From the NCBI GenBank assembly GCA_965208395.1, contig CBDBON010000003.1, forward strand, positions 930,001 to 994,000: a stretch of DNA of 64,000 nt, read 5' to 3'. Every line of letters begins with the position of its first letter. Position 1 is the first letter of the stretch. Origin of the DNA: CBDBON01 sp965208395. Its GTDB lineage: Bacteria; Chloroflexota; Dehalococcoidia; Lucifugimonadales; CBDBON01. Made by a program: the position numbers and the translations under genes. A model generated the notes under the pieces. It searched no databases. It was given only the letters and a program-made list of their open reading frames with translations, and was not told the origin of the DNA. Below, one piece after another: positions 34,764 to 44,268 of the stretch.

Positions 34764-35720
34764 TTGGAGGGCACGATTCGAGTCTACATCGTCCGGCGCC
34801 TGCTCCAGACCGCATACGTGCTGCTCGCCCTCTCAGTAGTAGTGTTCGTGGCGGTGCGCGCTGCGCCTGGCGACCCCGCGCAGGCACGGCTGGGTAGAGA
34901 GGTCACAAGAGAGGCCGTCGAGGAGGAGCGCAGGGCGATGGGCCTCCACCGGCCCATCTTTATCCAGTATGGGATCTGGCTGTCGAACACTCTACGCGGC
35001 GACTTTGGCAAGACCATCTCGTACGCCACCGACTGGGTGATCCTGGACCTGGTCCTGGAGAAGCTCAAACGGACTATTCCGCTGGCTCTTGCCGCCCTCC
35101 TCTTGGCTGTCGCCGTGTCTATCCCACTCGGCATACTCGCCGGCGTTAGGCCATATACGTGGATCGACAACTCCGCGTCCGCCGTTGCGCTCTTCGGCGT
35201 TTCGGCTCCCAACTTCTGGGTCGGCCTGATGCTGATACTCTTCTTTTCCGTCCGGCTGGGCTGGTTTCCAGCGTCCGGTTACGGGCCGTTGGGAGAGGGC
35301 CTGAACCTACGGCACCTTGTCCTACCTTCGATAGCGTTGAGTATACAGATGATGGGTGCTCTCACAAGATACATGCGCTCAGGAATGCTCGACGTGATGA
35401 CCTCCGACTACATTCGGACGGCCCGCGCCAAGGGTCTACCCGAACGGTCGGTGATCGTGCGTCACGCGCTCAAGAACGCTCTACTATCGGTAGTGACGGT
35501 CTTCGCACTGGACCTGGGGGGACTGCTAGCGGGCGCCTTGGTCACTGAGACGGTGTTCCAGTGGCCGGGAATCGGACTCCTTCTATTGGGCGCCATAAAC
35601 AACAGGGACTACGGCATAGTGCAGGCCGTCGTGCTGCTTACGGCGGTGATATACGTAATGGTAAATCTGATGGCAGACATCGTGTATGGCTACCTCGACC
35701 CGCGGATACGTTATGGATAG
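34764..35720 (+). CDS. ABC transporter permease, DppB/OppB type
   Basis: A 318-residue permease: YIVRRLLQTAYVLLALSVVVFVAVRAAPGDP, EAA loop TSDYIRTARAKGLPERSVIVRHALKNALL, C-terminal DIVYGYLDPRIRYG. TTG 34764 is the first usable start, yet the better-spaced ribosome site GGAGGGCACG directly precedes an ATT codon four codons later, so an ATT start is possible. Second gene of the rightward transporter set. Confidence 0.9.
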   Translation: MEGTIRVYIVRRLLQTAYVLLALSVVVFVAVRAAPGDPAQARLGREVTREAVEEERRAMGLHRPIFIQYGIWLSNTLRGDFGKTISYATDWVILDLVLEKLKRTIPLALAALLLAVAVSIPLGILAGVRPYTWIDNSASAVALFGVSAPNFWVGLMLILFFSVRLGWFPASGYGPLGEGLNLRHLVLPSIALSIQMMGALTRYMRSGMLDVMTSDYIRTARAKGLPERSVIVRHALKNALLSVVTVFALDLGGLLAGALVTETVFQWPGIGLLLLGAINNRDYGIVQAVVLLTAVIYVMVNLMADIVYGYLDPRIRYG

Positions 35721-36623
35721 TTGCTCCTGAGAGAGAGACCGTTGTCCCTTCCGGGTGAGTCGATAAGGAGAACGGCTAGGTTCCGATGGGTCATCCTCAT
35801 TGGGCACAGCTACATGCGCAACAGGACCGCCATGGCTGGTGCCATAGCCCTCACCCTCTTCGCGCTGGCCGCGGTCTTCGCGGGGGTTGTGGCGCCCCAT
35901 GACCCGCTTGAGCAGGTATGGACCGAGACTCTCGAACAACCCTCGCTGAAGCATCCGATGGGTACTGACGACCTCGGCCGGGACCTGCTCAGCCGAGTCA
36001 TCTACGGTGGACGAGTCTCCCTTCAGGTCGGCATACTATCCGTCGGGATCGCGGTCGCGATAGGCGTGACCGCAGGGCTTACGGCAGGCTACTACGGCGG
36101 ATGGTTGGACACTCTGATCATGCGCATAGTAGATGCAGCGCTGGCCTTCCCATCCCTGCTCCTGGCTATCCTGATTGTAGGAGTCCTGGGTCCGTCGCTG
36201 CGCAACGCCATGTTGGCGATCGCGGTTGCCTTCATACCTGCCTTCGCGCGTATCACGAGGGCCAATGCCCTCTCCGTGCGTGAGCACGAGTATGTGGAGG
36301 CCGCACGGGCCCTCGGAGCTGGGACCTTTCACATAGTCCGTAAGGCGGTGCTGCCCAATCTACTCTCGCCGATCATCGTAGCGACGTCGCTGTCGATGGG
36401 AGCGGCCATCCTCATAGAGGCAGGTCTCAGCTTCCTAGGCCTGGGAATTCAGCCACCAACCCCAGCCTGGGGCTCTATGCTCAGCTTTGGTCGGAAGTTC
36501 ATTACGATGGCCTGGTGGTTATCCCTGTTCCCAGGACTGGCCATCTTTCTGACCGTCCTATCCCTGAACTTCGTTGGCGACGGTCTCCGGGAAGCGCTGG
36601 ACCCAAGACAACGGCGCCGCTAG
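35721..36623 (+). CDS. ABC transporter permease, DppC/OppC type
   Basis: A 300-residue permease with MGTDDLGRDLLSRVIYGGRVSLQVG, EAA loop EAARALGAGTFHIVRKAVLPNL and C-terminal LNFVGDGLREALDPRQRRR. TTG start immediately after the DppB stop; the first conserved segment begins about 25 residues in. No ATPase gene follows; instead a large BNR-repeat protein gene begins 80 nt downstream. Confidence 0.9.
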   Translation: MLLRERPLSLPGESIRRTARFRWVILIGHSYMRNRTAMAGAIALTLFALAAVFAGVVAPHDPLEQVWTETLEQPSLKHPMGTDDLGRDLLSRVIYGGRVSLQVGILSVGIAVAIGVTAGLTAGYYGGWLDTLIMRIVDAALAFPSLLLAILIVGVLGPSLRNAMLAIAVAFIPAFARITRANALSVREHEYVEAARALGAGTFHIVRKAVLPNLLSPIIVATSLSMGAAILIEAGLSFLGLGIQPPTPAWGSMLSFGRKFITMAWWLSLFPGLAIFLTVLSLNFVGDGLREALDPRQRRR

Positions 36624-36703
36624 ATCGACGGCCGGTCGGCCCTACCCGTCTCGAGCGATAGCCGTGCACACAGAAATCTCATCGTGCAGGAGCGGAACAA
36701 CCG

Positions 36704-39700
36704 ATGGCAAAACAGCCAGACGAGGTCAAGCCCAGCCCATTTGCCGACGTTCTCCAATGGCGTTGCATCGGCCCCTTTAGAGGCGGTCGCGTAGTGGCGG
36801 TCGCCGGCCACCCATCCGAGCCGATGGTCTTCTACTTCGGCGCCTGCGCCGGAGGCCTATGGAAAACGGAGGACGGCGGGACCATCTGGGAGAACATCTC
36901 GGACGGCTTCTTCAACACGGCGGCAGTAGGCGCTATAGGCATCGCCGAGTCCGATCCCAACGTGATCTACGTCGGCACTGGGGAGGCCTGCATCCGCAGC
37001 GACGTCTCCCACGGCGACGGGATCTACAAGTCCACCGATGGTGGCAAGACTTGGTGCCACATGGGACTTGACGATACGAGACATATCTCCCGGATTCGCG
37101 TACATCCTCGAAACCCGGACTTCGTCTACGTCGCCGCCCTTGGCCACGCCTTCGGTCCCAACGAACAGCGGGGCGTCTTCCGGTCTACCGACGGCGGGCG
37201 AAACTGGGAGCGAGTTCTCTTTCGCAGCGATAGGGCAGGGGCCATAGACCTCTCCATGGACCCCAACAATCCGCGCATCATCTACGCCGCCATCTGGGAG
37301 GGACTCCGTACTCCATGGAGCCTTACCAGCGGTGGTCCCGATACCGGCCTCCATAAGACCACCGACGGCGGGGATAGCTGGGTAGAGTTGACCCAGAACC
37401 CGGGCATGCCGAAGGGCATTCAGGGACGTATCGGAGTCGCCGTCTCGCCGGCAAGACAGGACCGGGTGTGGGCGATCGTAGAGGCCGAGGACGGCGCTCT
37501 GCTGCGCTCAGACGATGGCGGCGCTACCTGGGAGCGCGTCAGCGAAGATCCCGTAGTGAGACAGCGACCTTTCTATCATCATCACATCTTCGCCGACCCA
37601 CTGAACCCGGAGGTCCTCTGGTATCTGGCGATCAACGCCTACCGCTCCAACGACGGTGGACGGACCTTCACTGTAGCTCCTACTCCCCACAGCGACAACC
37701 ACGACCTGTGGATAGACCCGCGCGATCCCCAACGCATGATTGAGGGGAGCGATGGAGGAGCATGCGTCTCCTTCAACGGAGGCGCCTCCTGGTCGACGAT
37801 CCACAACCAGCCCACCTCCCAGTTCTACCATGTGACCTGCGATACACGGTTTCCCTATCGCGTATACGGCACGCAGCAGGACAACTCCGCAATCAGCGTT
37901 CCGAGCCGCTCATACAAGGGAGCGATCCTCTGGCAGGACTGCTATCCGGTCGGCAGCTCGGAGAGTGGGTACATAGCCGTCAGCCCGGACGACCCCGATA
38001 TCGTCTACTCCGGCGCCATAGGAAGCTCTCCGGGTGGAGGCGGTGCTCTGCTCAGATACGACCACGGCTCCAACCAGGTCCGGACCATCACCGTCTGGCC
38101 GGAGATCTCCTACGGCAAGGGCGCCAAGGACATGAAGTACAGGTTTCAGTGGACCTACCCCATCGCCATCTCTCCCCACGATCCCACCGTGCTCTATGTC
38201 GCCGGAAACCGCCTCTTCCGGTCCAGAGACGAGGGGGTCAGTTGGGAGCCCATCAGTCCCGACCTCACCCGCGACGATCCGACGAAAGGTGAGCCCGGAG
38301 GCGGCCCCATCAGCAGAGACGTCTCCGGCGCCGAGGTCTACTGCACCATATTCGCCTTCGCCGAGTCCCCTCATGAGCCGGGCGTCTTCTGGGCAGGGAC
38401 CGACGACGGCAGGGTTCATGTCTCAATGGACGGAGGCGCTTCTTGGGACGAGATAACACCCGAGGACCTGCCGGAGTGGACGACCGTCAGCATGATCGAG
38501 CTGTCGCCCCACGACCAGGCCACCGCCTACGTGGCGGCGATCAGATACAAGCTTGACGACTACAATCCCTATCTGTACAAGACTACCGACTACGGAAAGA
38601 GCTGGACGACTATCTCTGGAAACATCCCGAGCGGACAGTTCACACGCGCCATCAGGACCGACCCTGCGAGAGAAGGCCTCCTCTACGTTGGGACGGAGAC
38701 GCAAGTCTACCTCAGTCTTGACGACGGAGCATCTTGGCAGTCGTTGCAGCACAATCTACCGGTCACCCCAATCCACGACCTGGTCGTCAAGGATGGTGAC
38801 CTCGTGGCCGCCACTCACGGACGATCCTTCTGGGTCCTCGACAATCTCGCTCCCCTGCACCAGCTCACCGATCGGGCGCTTCAGGCCCAGGCCCACCTGT
38901 TCGCACCCAGCCCCGCCTACCGGACTCCACCCCTGATGCTGGGAACGACCGCAGAACGCATGGGGCCCGGCAGAAACTACTTCCTCGCACCGGGTGTCCA
39001 GGCCACTTACGGGCAGTTTGAGGGCCCCGACGGAAAGACCGTTCGGCGCCTCCTTGACGCGGGCCAGAACCCGCCGGACGGGATGGTCGTAATCTTTCAT
39101 CTCAAGGCGAAGCCCAGCGGACCGGTCACGCTCGACTTTCTTGACGCCCAGGGGAGGCTGGTGAAGAGCTACTCGAGCGAAACCGACGGGTCACCTCTTA
39201 CGGCTAACGTCGGCATGAATCGCTTCATATGGGACATGCGGTACCCTGGAGCCACCCGCGCGCCGGGCGATGACAAGGCCCGACTCATATCGGGACCCGA
39301 CCTTGAGGGGCCCACGGTCGTGCCCGGCGCCTACCAGGTCCGGCTCACGGTCGACAGCCTCTCCTACACCCAACACGCCGAGGTCCGAGCCGACCCTCGG
39401 ATTCCTGCCACCCCGGAGGAGATCCAAGCGCAGTGCGATCTACTTATCGCCATCCGTGACAAGCTGTCTGAGACTCACGAGGCGGTCAACAGGCTCCGCG
39501 GCGTGCGCCGACAGATCGGAGAGTGGCTGTCACGCGCGGGAGGCCAATCGCAAGAGAAGGCGCTATTCGACACGGGCCGTCGCATCGTCGACGCCCTGAC
39601 TTCGGAAGAGGTCGAGCTCATCTCCACCTGGGAGACCAGCGAGAGGGACCAGATGGGGACCCCTCTACCGAGATTGGTCGACGCGCTGACGAGCCTGACC

Positions 39701-39886
39701 GCCGTGGTGGACGGCGCGGACGCCGCTCCTACAACCCAGTGCTACGAGGTATTCGACCATCTGTCGGCAGTGATCGATGGGCACGTCGCGGCCGTACGCC
39801 GTGTGATCGACAACGACGTTCCCCTCTTCGTCAATCTTATCCAAGAGTACGACATACCTGCGGTCCTGACGGGGAAACCTGTATGA
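36704..39886 (+). CDS. Large BNR/sortilin-type beta-propeller protein
   Basis: A 1060-residue protein with many Asp-box repeats (STDGGKTW, STDGGRNW, TTDGGDSW, SDDGGATW, SMDGGASW, TTDYGKSW, SLDDGASW), forming one or two beta-propellers of the kind annotated as glycosyl hydrolase/VPS10-like (COG4447). A C-terminal segment (VVPGAYQVRLTVDSLSYTQHAEVRADPRIPATPEEIQ) follows. No sialidase catalytic Arg triad was identified, and no signal peptide is seen, which is odd for the family. Its stop overlaps the next start (ATGA). Confidence 0.85.
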   Translation: MAKQPDEVKPSPFADVLQWRCIGPFRGGRVVAVAGHPSEPMVFYFGACAGGLWKTEDGGTIWENISDGFFNTAAVGAIGIAESDPNVIYVGTGEACIRSDVSHGDGIYKSTDGGKTWCHMGLDDTRHISRIRVHPRNPDFVYVAALGHAFGPNEQRGVFRSTDGGRNWERVLFRSDRAGAIDLSMDPNNPRIIYAAIWEGLRTPWSLTSGGPDTGLHKTTDGGDSWVELTQNPGMPKGIQGRIGVAVSPARQDRVWAIVEAEDGALLRSDDGGATWERVSEDPVVRQRPFYHHHIFADPLNPEVLWYLAINAYRSNDGGRTFTVAPTPHSDNHDLWIDPRDPQRMIEGSDGGACVSFNGGASWSTIHNQPTSQFYHVTCDTRFPYRVYGTQQDNSAISVPSRSYKGAILWQDCYPVGSSESGYIAVSPDDPDIVYSGAIGSSPGGGGALLRYDHGSNQVRTITVWPEISYGKGAKDMKYRFQWTYPIAISPHDPTVLYVAGNRLFRSRDEGVSWEPISPDLTRDDPTKGEPGGGPISRDVSGAEVYCTIFAFAESPHEPGVFWAGTDDGRVHVSMDGGASWDEITPEDLPEWTTVSMIELSPHDQATAYVAAIRYKLDDYNPYLYKTTDYGKSWTTISGNIPSGQFTRAIRTDPAREGLLYVGTETQVYLSLDDGASWQSLQHNLPVTPIHDLVVKDGDLVAATHGRSFWVLDNLAPLHQLTDRALQAQAHLFAPSPAYRTPPLMLGTTAERMGPGRNYFLAPGVQATYGQFEGPDGKTVRRLLDAGQNPPDGMVVIFHLKAKPSGPVTLDFLDAQGRLVKSYSSETDGSPLTANVGMNRFIWDMRYPGATRAPGDDKARLISGPDLEGPTVVPGAYQVRLTVDSLSYTQHAEVRADPRIPATPEEIQAQCDLLIAIRDKLSETHEAVNRLRGVRRQIGEWLSRAGGQSQEKALFDTGRRIVDALTSEEVELISTWETSERDQMGTPLPRLVDALTSLTAVVDGADAAPTTQCYEVFDHLSAVIDGHVAAVRRVIDNDVPLFVNLIQEYDIPAVLTGKPV

Positions 39887-42057
39887 GCTCGCGACGCCTG
39901 TGCGTGGCTTCCCTGGTGACGGTGCTCGCGATCCTGTCGGTCGCCTGTGGGGAGGTGGAGACTACGCCGCTCCCCGCGTCGGACGACCGTTCCTCACTCG
40001 CTAAGCCTCCGCTACAGACTGACCCTCTGGCGACCACAGAGGTCGTTCCGGTCGTGCCCTTCACCAACGTCGCCGCCGAGGTCCTGAGTAACGGCTATCA
40101 GGTCTGGAACTACCGTCCCGGAGTCGTCGTCTTCGACTACGACCGCGATGGGGATCTGGACCTCTACGTAACGGCCGAGAAGGGACGTCCGAACTGGCTA
40201 TACCGCAACAACGAGGATGGTACCTTCACAGACGTCGCTCAGCAGGCCGGCGTCACAGCCAGCGACGCCAACACTACCGGCGCCGTGGCCTGCGATGTCA
40301 ACAACGATGGGTTCCAGGACCTGTACGTTGGGGCCTGGGGCGACCCCAGGGACGGCCTCGACTTCCGGTCTCCCAGCGAAGGCCAAGGGAATAGAGACCG
40401 GCTCTATCTCAACAGTGGGAATGGGACCTTCCGTGACATCACCGAGTCGGCGTTCGGCGACGACGTCAACCTGCGCTCGGCCACCACAATTGCCTGCGCC
40501 GATGTCGATGGTGATGGCTGGCTGGACCTTTACGTAGGCAACCTGGCCGATGAGGACTTCCGAAACCTTCGGAGCGCGAGTCACCCCGGCCACTACAACA
40601 TTCTCTATCGAAACAACGGTGACCTGACCTTTGGGGAGATCTCCGAGGAGGCCGGAGTCCGAGGACCTGAGATCCTGATGCGCACCCCGAACGGCAAGCC
40701 TATTCTGTTCGAGAACCCCGACACCAAAGAGCAGTATGAAGGGTATGATCCAACCGTTACGGACGCGCGGGGCAATCGCGTTGGAGAGCCCACCGGTCAG
40801 ACGCATGCGGTGCTCTTCTTCGACTATGACGACGACGGCGATCCCGATCTCTGGGTAGGCAACGACGGAGACCGACTCCACCTATACCGGAACGACTCGT
40901 CCCCAGGGAATGTACTGTTTACACCTGTGGCCCAAGCGATGGGGATAGACAGGGTCGGGGCGTGGATGGGGTTCGCGGTCGGCGACTACGACGGCGATAA
41001 CGACCTAGACCTATTCGTCACGAACCTGGGCTACCACCTTCGCCTTCACCCATATCAGGGGACGCCGGGTGGATCTTGCGGCTATCATGATCCATTCCCA
41101 TGGGGCACATGCCTCCACTTTCTCCTCCGGAACGACGGGACCAAGACCGTATCCGGAGCGGGTACCATAGGCATATTCCCGGATGTAGCTGCGTCGACGG
41201 CGGTAACCGCGAGCCCGATACTGCCACCGCTTTCCCTGGAACCCTCGAATATACACTCCTCCCACGAGGTCCCTACCGGCCTCGCAGCCTACGACTTCGG
41301 CTTCGGTGCCACATTCTTCGACTACGACAACGACGGCCACCAGGACCTCTACTGGCTGGGGTCTACCATCGCCCGGGGCGAAGCGCCGGGAGGACACGTA
41401 TTCGCCAGTGCCGGCCGCATGCTGAGAGGGGACGGCCGAGGATCCTTCGAAGATATTACTGTCCGAGCGCGCCTGCTCGACATCGTAGAGGTCGACTACC
41501 CTAAGACCACCCGGTTCAATCCCGCAGCTCGTCGGTTGGGCATCGAATACCACGAGAACGGCAAAGGTTTGGCGCATGGAGACCTGAATGGAGATGGATA
41601 CGTCGACCTCATCGGTACCAATAGCAGCGGACCCATCTACGAAGACCCCGCTGAGGCGATGGCGGCGAGGCTAGCCGGAAGGCAAGCGAGCCCTGCAGTC
41701 AAAGCCGCCCCCGGCCCCGTATTCGTGTGGCTGAACGGCGGAGGTGACAATCACTGGATTACGCTTCGCCTGAGAGGACGCATGGCCGTCGACGGCAGCG
41801 GCAGCAACGCCGATGGGATCGGTGCGCGAGTCTATGTCAAGACAGTTCCCAGGGGCGCGAGTTCACCCACATATCAGGTCCAGGAGGTACGCGCAGGCTC
41901 AAGCTATCTCTCGATGGACAGCATCGACCTGGAGTTCGGTCTTGGGACGGCGACCGTTGTAGAGGAGATCAGCGTATTCTGGCCGAGCGGCAGAAGACAG
42001 GTGCTGAGTGACGTTTCGGTCGACCAGGTGCTCGGCATAACGGAACCACCTCGCTGA
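39883..42057 (+). CDS. FG-GAP/VCBS propeller lipoprotein with ASPIC/UnbV domain
   Basis: A 724-residue secreted protein. Lipoprotein signal ending LSVAC (Cys22). Calcium-binding-like FG-GAP repeats are numerous (VVVFDYDRDGDLDLYV, ACDVNNDGFQDLYV, FFDYDDDGDPDLWV, DYDGDNDLDLFV, FFDYDNDGHQDLYW). The C-terminal region from HWITLRLRG to VFWPSGRRQVLSDV is an ASPIC/UnbV domain. Surface adhesion or substrate capture is plausible but unproven. Translationally coupled to the BNR gene, suggesting the two products work together. Confidence 0.88.
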   Translation: MSSRRLCVASLVTVLAILSVACGEVETTPLPASDDRSSLAKPPLQTDPLATTEVVPVVPFTNVAAEVLSNGYQVWNYRPGVVVFDYDRDGDLDLYVTAEKGRPNWLYRNNEDGTFTDVAQQAGVTASDANTTGAVACDVNNDGFQDLYVGAWGDPRDGLDFRSPSEGQGNRDRLYLNSGNGTFRDITESAFGDDVNLRSATTIACADVDGDGWLDLYVGNLADEDFRNLRSASHPGHYNILYRNNGDLTFGEISEEAGVRGPEILMRTPNGKPILFENPDTKEQYEGYDPTVTDARGNRVGEPTGQTHAVLFFDYDDDGDPDLWVGNDGDRLHLYRNDSSPGNVLFTPVAQAMGIDRVGAWMGFAVGDYDGDNDLDLFVTNLGYHLRLHPYQGTPGGSCGYHDPFPWGTCLHFLLRNDGTKTVSGAGTIGIFPDVAASTAVTASPILPPLSLEPSNIHSSHEVPTGLAAYDFGFGATFFDYDNDGHQDLYWLGSTIARGEAPGGHVFASAGRMLRGDGRGSFEDITVRARLLDIVEVDYPKTTRFNPAARRLGIEYHENGKGLAHGDLNGDGYVDLIGTNSSGPIYEDPAEAMAARLAGRQASPAVKAAPGPVFVWLNGGGDNHWITLRLRGRMAVDGSGSNADGIGARVYVKTVPRGASSPTYQVQEVRAGSSYLSMDSIDLEFGLGTATVVEEISVFWPSGRRQVLSDVSVDQVLGITEPPR

Positions 42058-42093
42058 CCTCACCCACTCATCTGTGCCGAACGCCCGCACCCG

Positions 42094-42122
42094 TTGACGC
42101 CTCGTTCGCCAAACCTTAAGAT
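42094..42122 (+). promoter_or_regulatory. Promoter for the class IV aminotransferase
   Basis: -35 TTGACG (42094-42099), 17 bp, -10 TAAGAT (42117-42122). Confidence 0.5.
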
Positions 42123-42164
42123 ACGCGGCGCAGAACAGGAACACTTGAATTGGAAGGAGCACAC

Positions 42165-43073
42165 ATGCCCGACTATCAGAGCTACCAGACCTACTTCAAC
42201 GGCGAGTGGGTGGCGTGGAAGGACGTGATGATCTCGCCGGAGGACCGCGGCTTCGGCGTGGCGGACGTCGTCTTCGACATCGCCCGGACATTCAATGGCA
42301 AGCCCTTCGTACTGGAGCATCACATCGACCGGATGTACCGCTCCCTCAAGTTCCTGCGCATCGACTGCGGACTCACGCCAGAGGAGATGACGCAGATATG
42401 CGAGGAGGGCGTACGGCGCAACGAGGAGAACAGGGAGGAGGCGGGCGACTTCACCATCCACCCGTGGGTCACCCGGGGGATGGACTTCGACGGGCCTCCG
42501 ACGGTGTGCATCTCGATCAAGCCGGTCAACTTCAAGAAGTTCGCCAGGGACTACATCGACGGCGCGCACGGAGTGATCGCACGGACGCGCAGCTACTCCA
42601 GCGACATGATGGACCCGAAGGTGAAGCACCATAACCGCCTCAACTTCGTCCTGGCCGAGCTGGAGGCGAGGGACGTCGATCCGGAGGCCCATCCGATCCT
42701 CCTCGACAGGGACGGGAACGTGACCGAGGGCATCGGCTACAACGTGTTCCTGGTCAAGGACGGGGTGCTGAAGACGGCGACCGACCGCAGCATCCTCCAG
42801 GGCATCTCCCGCAAGGTTACGATGGAGGTGGCGACGAAGCTGGGCATTCCGGTGATGGAGGAGGACCTCCAGCCCTACGACCTGTACACCGCGGACGAGG
42901 TCTTCTTCAGCCGGACCAGCCCGCGCATCACGCCCGTGAGCAAGCTGGACAACCGCGCTGTCGGAGACGAGTTCCCGGGGCCGATCACCCAGCAGCTCCT
43001 GGCGGCCCAGAGCGAGATGGTAGGAGTCGACATCGTGGGCCAGGCCCTGCATCACGCCGGTATCGAGAGCTAG
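42165..43073 (+). CDS. Class IV aminotransferase (IlvE/DAAT/ADCL family)
   Basis: A fold-type IV PLP enzyme, 302 residues: YFNGEWVAWKDVMISPEDRGF, PLP lysine in MDPKVKHHNRLN, and NVTEGIGYNVFLVKDGVL plus DEVFFSRTSPRITPV near the C-terminus. It may transaminate branched-chain or D-amino acids; FFSRTS differs from the usual FxTGTA of IlvE, so the substrate is uncertain. ATG 42165 has GGAAGGAG at ideal spacing. Confidence 0.85.
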   Translation: MPDYQSYQTYFNGEWVAWKDVMISPEDRGFGVADVVFDIARTFNGKPFVLEHHIDRMYRSLKFLRIDCGLTPEEMTQICEEGVRRNEENREEAGDFTIHPWVTRGMDFDGPPTVCISIKPVNFKKFARDYIDGAHGVIARTRSYSSDMMDPKVKHHNRLNFVLAELEARDVDPEAHPILLDRDGNVTEGIGYNVFLVKDGVLKTATDRSILQGISRKVTMEVATKLGIPVMEEDLQPYDLYTADEVFFSRTSPRITPVSKLDNRAVGDEFPGPITQQLLAAQSEMVGVDIVGQALHHAGIES

Positions 43074-43106
43074 GAGCGACTCCGGCAGCGACTATCGAAT
43101 CTTTGA

Positions 43107-43162
43107 CCCCTCTCCCGTCGTTGATGGGAGAGGGGTTTCTGGATTCCGGCTCAAGGCCGGAA
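43107..43162. repeat. Two adjacent palindromic repeats
   Basis: CCCCTCTCCC/GGGAGAGGGG (43107-43116, 43126-43135) and TTCCGGC/GCCGGAA (43144-43150, 43156-43162). Both motifs are of widely dispersed intergenic types. The first hairpin is followed by GTTTCT and may weakly terminate the upstream gene. Confidence 0.6.
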
Positions 43163-43185
43163 CGACGGTTGGGGAGGAGTAACTC

Positions 43186-44268
43186 GTGGTCGACCAGACC
43201 GGCAAAGCTGTCACCGTGCTGGGGCCTGTCGAGCCCGGTGACCTGGGAATGGCGATCACACACGAGCACCTGCTCCACGACCTTCGCGCGAGCCACCTCC
43301 CGCACCAGCGGCGCGACCTTAGCTTCCTGGTCGCCGACGAGGACTACCCGGCAACCGAGATGGCCCGGTACGGCGAGAAGGTGGGCCTGGGCAATCTCCA
43401 CGAGGCCCGCCGGCTGGAGCCGATCTGGGACAACTACTACCTCGCAGACGAGGAGCTGGCGACCAAGGAGGCGGGCGAGTACAAGAGGCACGGCGGAGGC
43501 ACTATCGTCGACGTCACCAGCATCGGTCTCAAGCGCGACCCCCTGGCCGTCCGACGGGTCTCCGAAGCGACCGGACTCCATATCGTCATGGGCACCGGCT
43601 GGTACCAGAAGCTGTACCACCCCGCCAATATGGACGACCTCACTGTGGAGGACATGACGGACCGGATAGTCCGCGACGTGACGGAGGGAATCGACGGCAC
43701 GGGGGTCCGGTCGGGGATCATAGGAGAGATCGGCGTCAACGGACGCCCCATCGTCGAGAACGAGGAGAAGAGCGTCCGCGCGGCTGCGAAGGCAAGCCGT
43801 CTGACGGGCGCGGCCATCAGCTTTCACGGCCCGACGGTCCAGGACGAGAGGCACCGTGTCCTGGACATCGTCGCGGAGGAGGGCGCGGACCTGCAGCGGG
43901 TCATCATGGGCCACTCCGACTCTCTGGCCTACAGGGAGCCCGCGCTGACGCGGGAGCTTCTGGACCGCGGGGTCTACATCGAGCTCGACATGCTGGGCAG
44001 GGAGGCGGCGATCGGAATCAGCCAGACCGAGATGGGGGTCAGGTCAATACAGAGGATGATCAAGGAGGGATACGAGGAGCGCATCGTCCTCTCTCACGAC
44101 GTCTGCTGGAAGATCCACCTCAAGCACTACGGCGGCTTCGGCTACTCATTCATTCTGGAGGAGCTCCTGCCGCACCTGCGGGAGATCGGCGTCAGCGAAG
44201 AGCGGATCGACATGATGATGGTCCAGAACCCGAAGCGGCTACTCACCTTCGCGGAGCCGCGCCCTTGA
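43186..44268 (+). CDS. Phosphotriesterase-family hydrolase (PHP/lactonase type)
   Basis: A 360-residue binuclear-metal TIM barrel: MAITHEHLLHD (H26, H28), GIIGEIGVNG, ISFHGPTVQDER, RVIMGHSDS and IVLSHDVCWK. The bridging ligand position carries Glu (GEIG) rather than the carbamoylated Lys of true phosphotriesterase, as in E. coli Php. A lactonase or related hydrolase is more likely than organophosphate hydrolysis. GTG start with GGAGGAG upstream. It overlaps the next gene by 4 nt. Confidence 0.87.
   Translation: MVDQTGKAVTVLGPVEPGDLGMAITHEHLLHDLRASHLPHQRRDLSFLVADEDYPATEMARYGEKVGLGNLHEARRLEPIWDNYYLADEELATKEAGEYKRHGGGTIVDVTSIGLKRDPLAVRRVSEATGLHIVMGTGWYQKLYHPANMDDLTVEDMTDRIVRDVTEGIDGTGVRSGIIGEIGVNGRPIVENEEKSVRAAAKASRLTGAAISFHGPTVQDERHRVLDIVAEEGADLQRVIMGHSDSLAYREPALTRELLDRGVYIELDMLGREAAIGISQTEMGVRSIQRMIKEGYEERIVLSHDVCWKIHLKHYGGFGYSFILEELLPHLREIGVSEERIDMMMVQNPKRLLTFAEPRP

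Noticed and set aside
43186..44268. True phosphotriesterase (organophosphate hydrolase)
   Set aside because: The bridging position is Glu rather than carbamoyl-Lys, as in Php-type proteins; organophosphate activity cannot be claimed.
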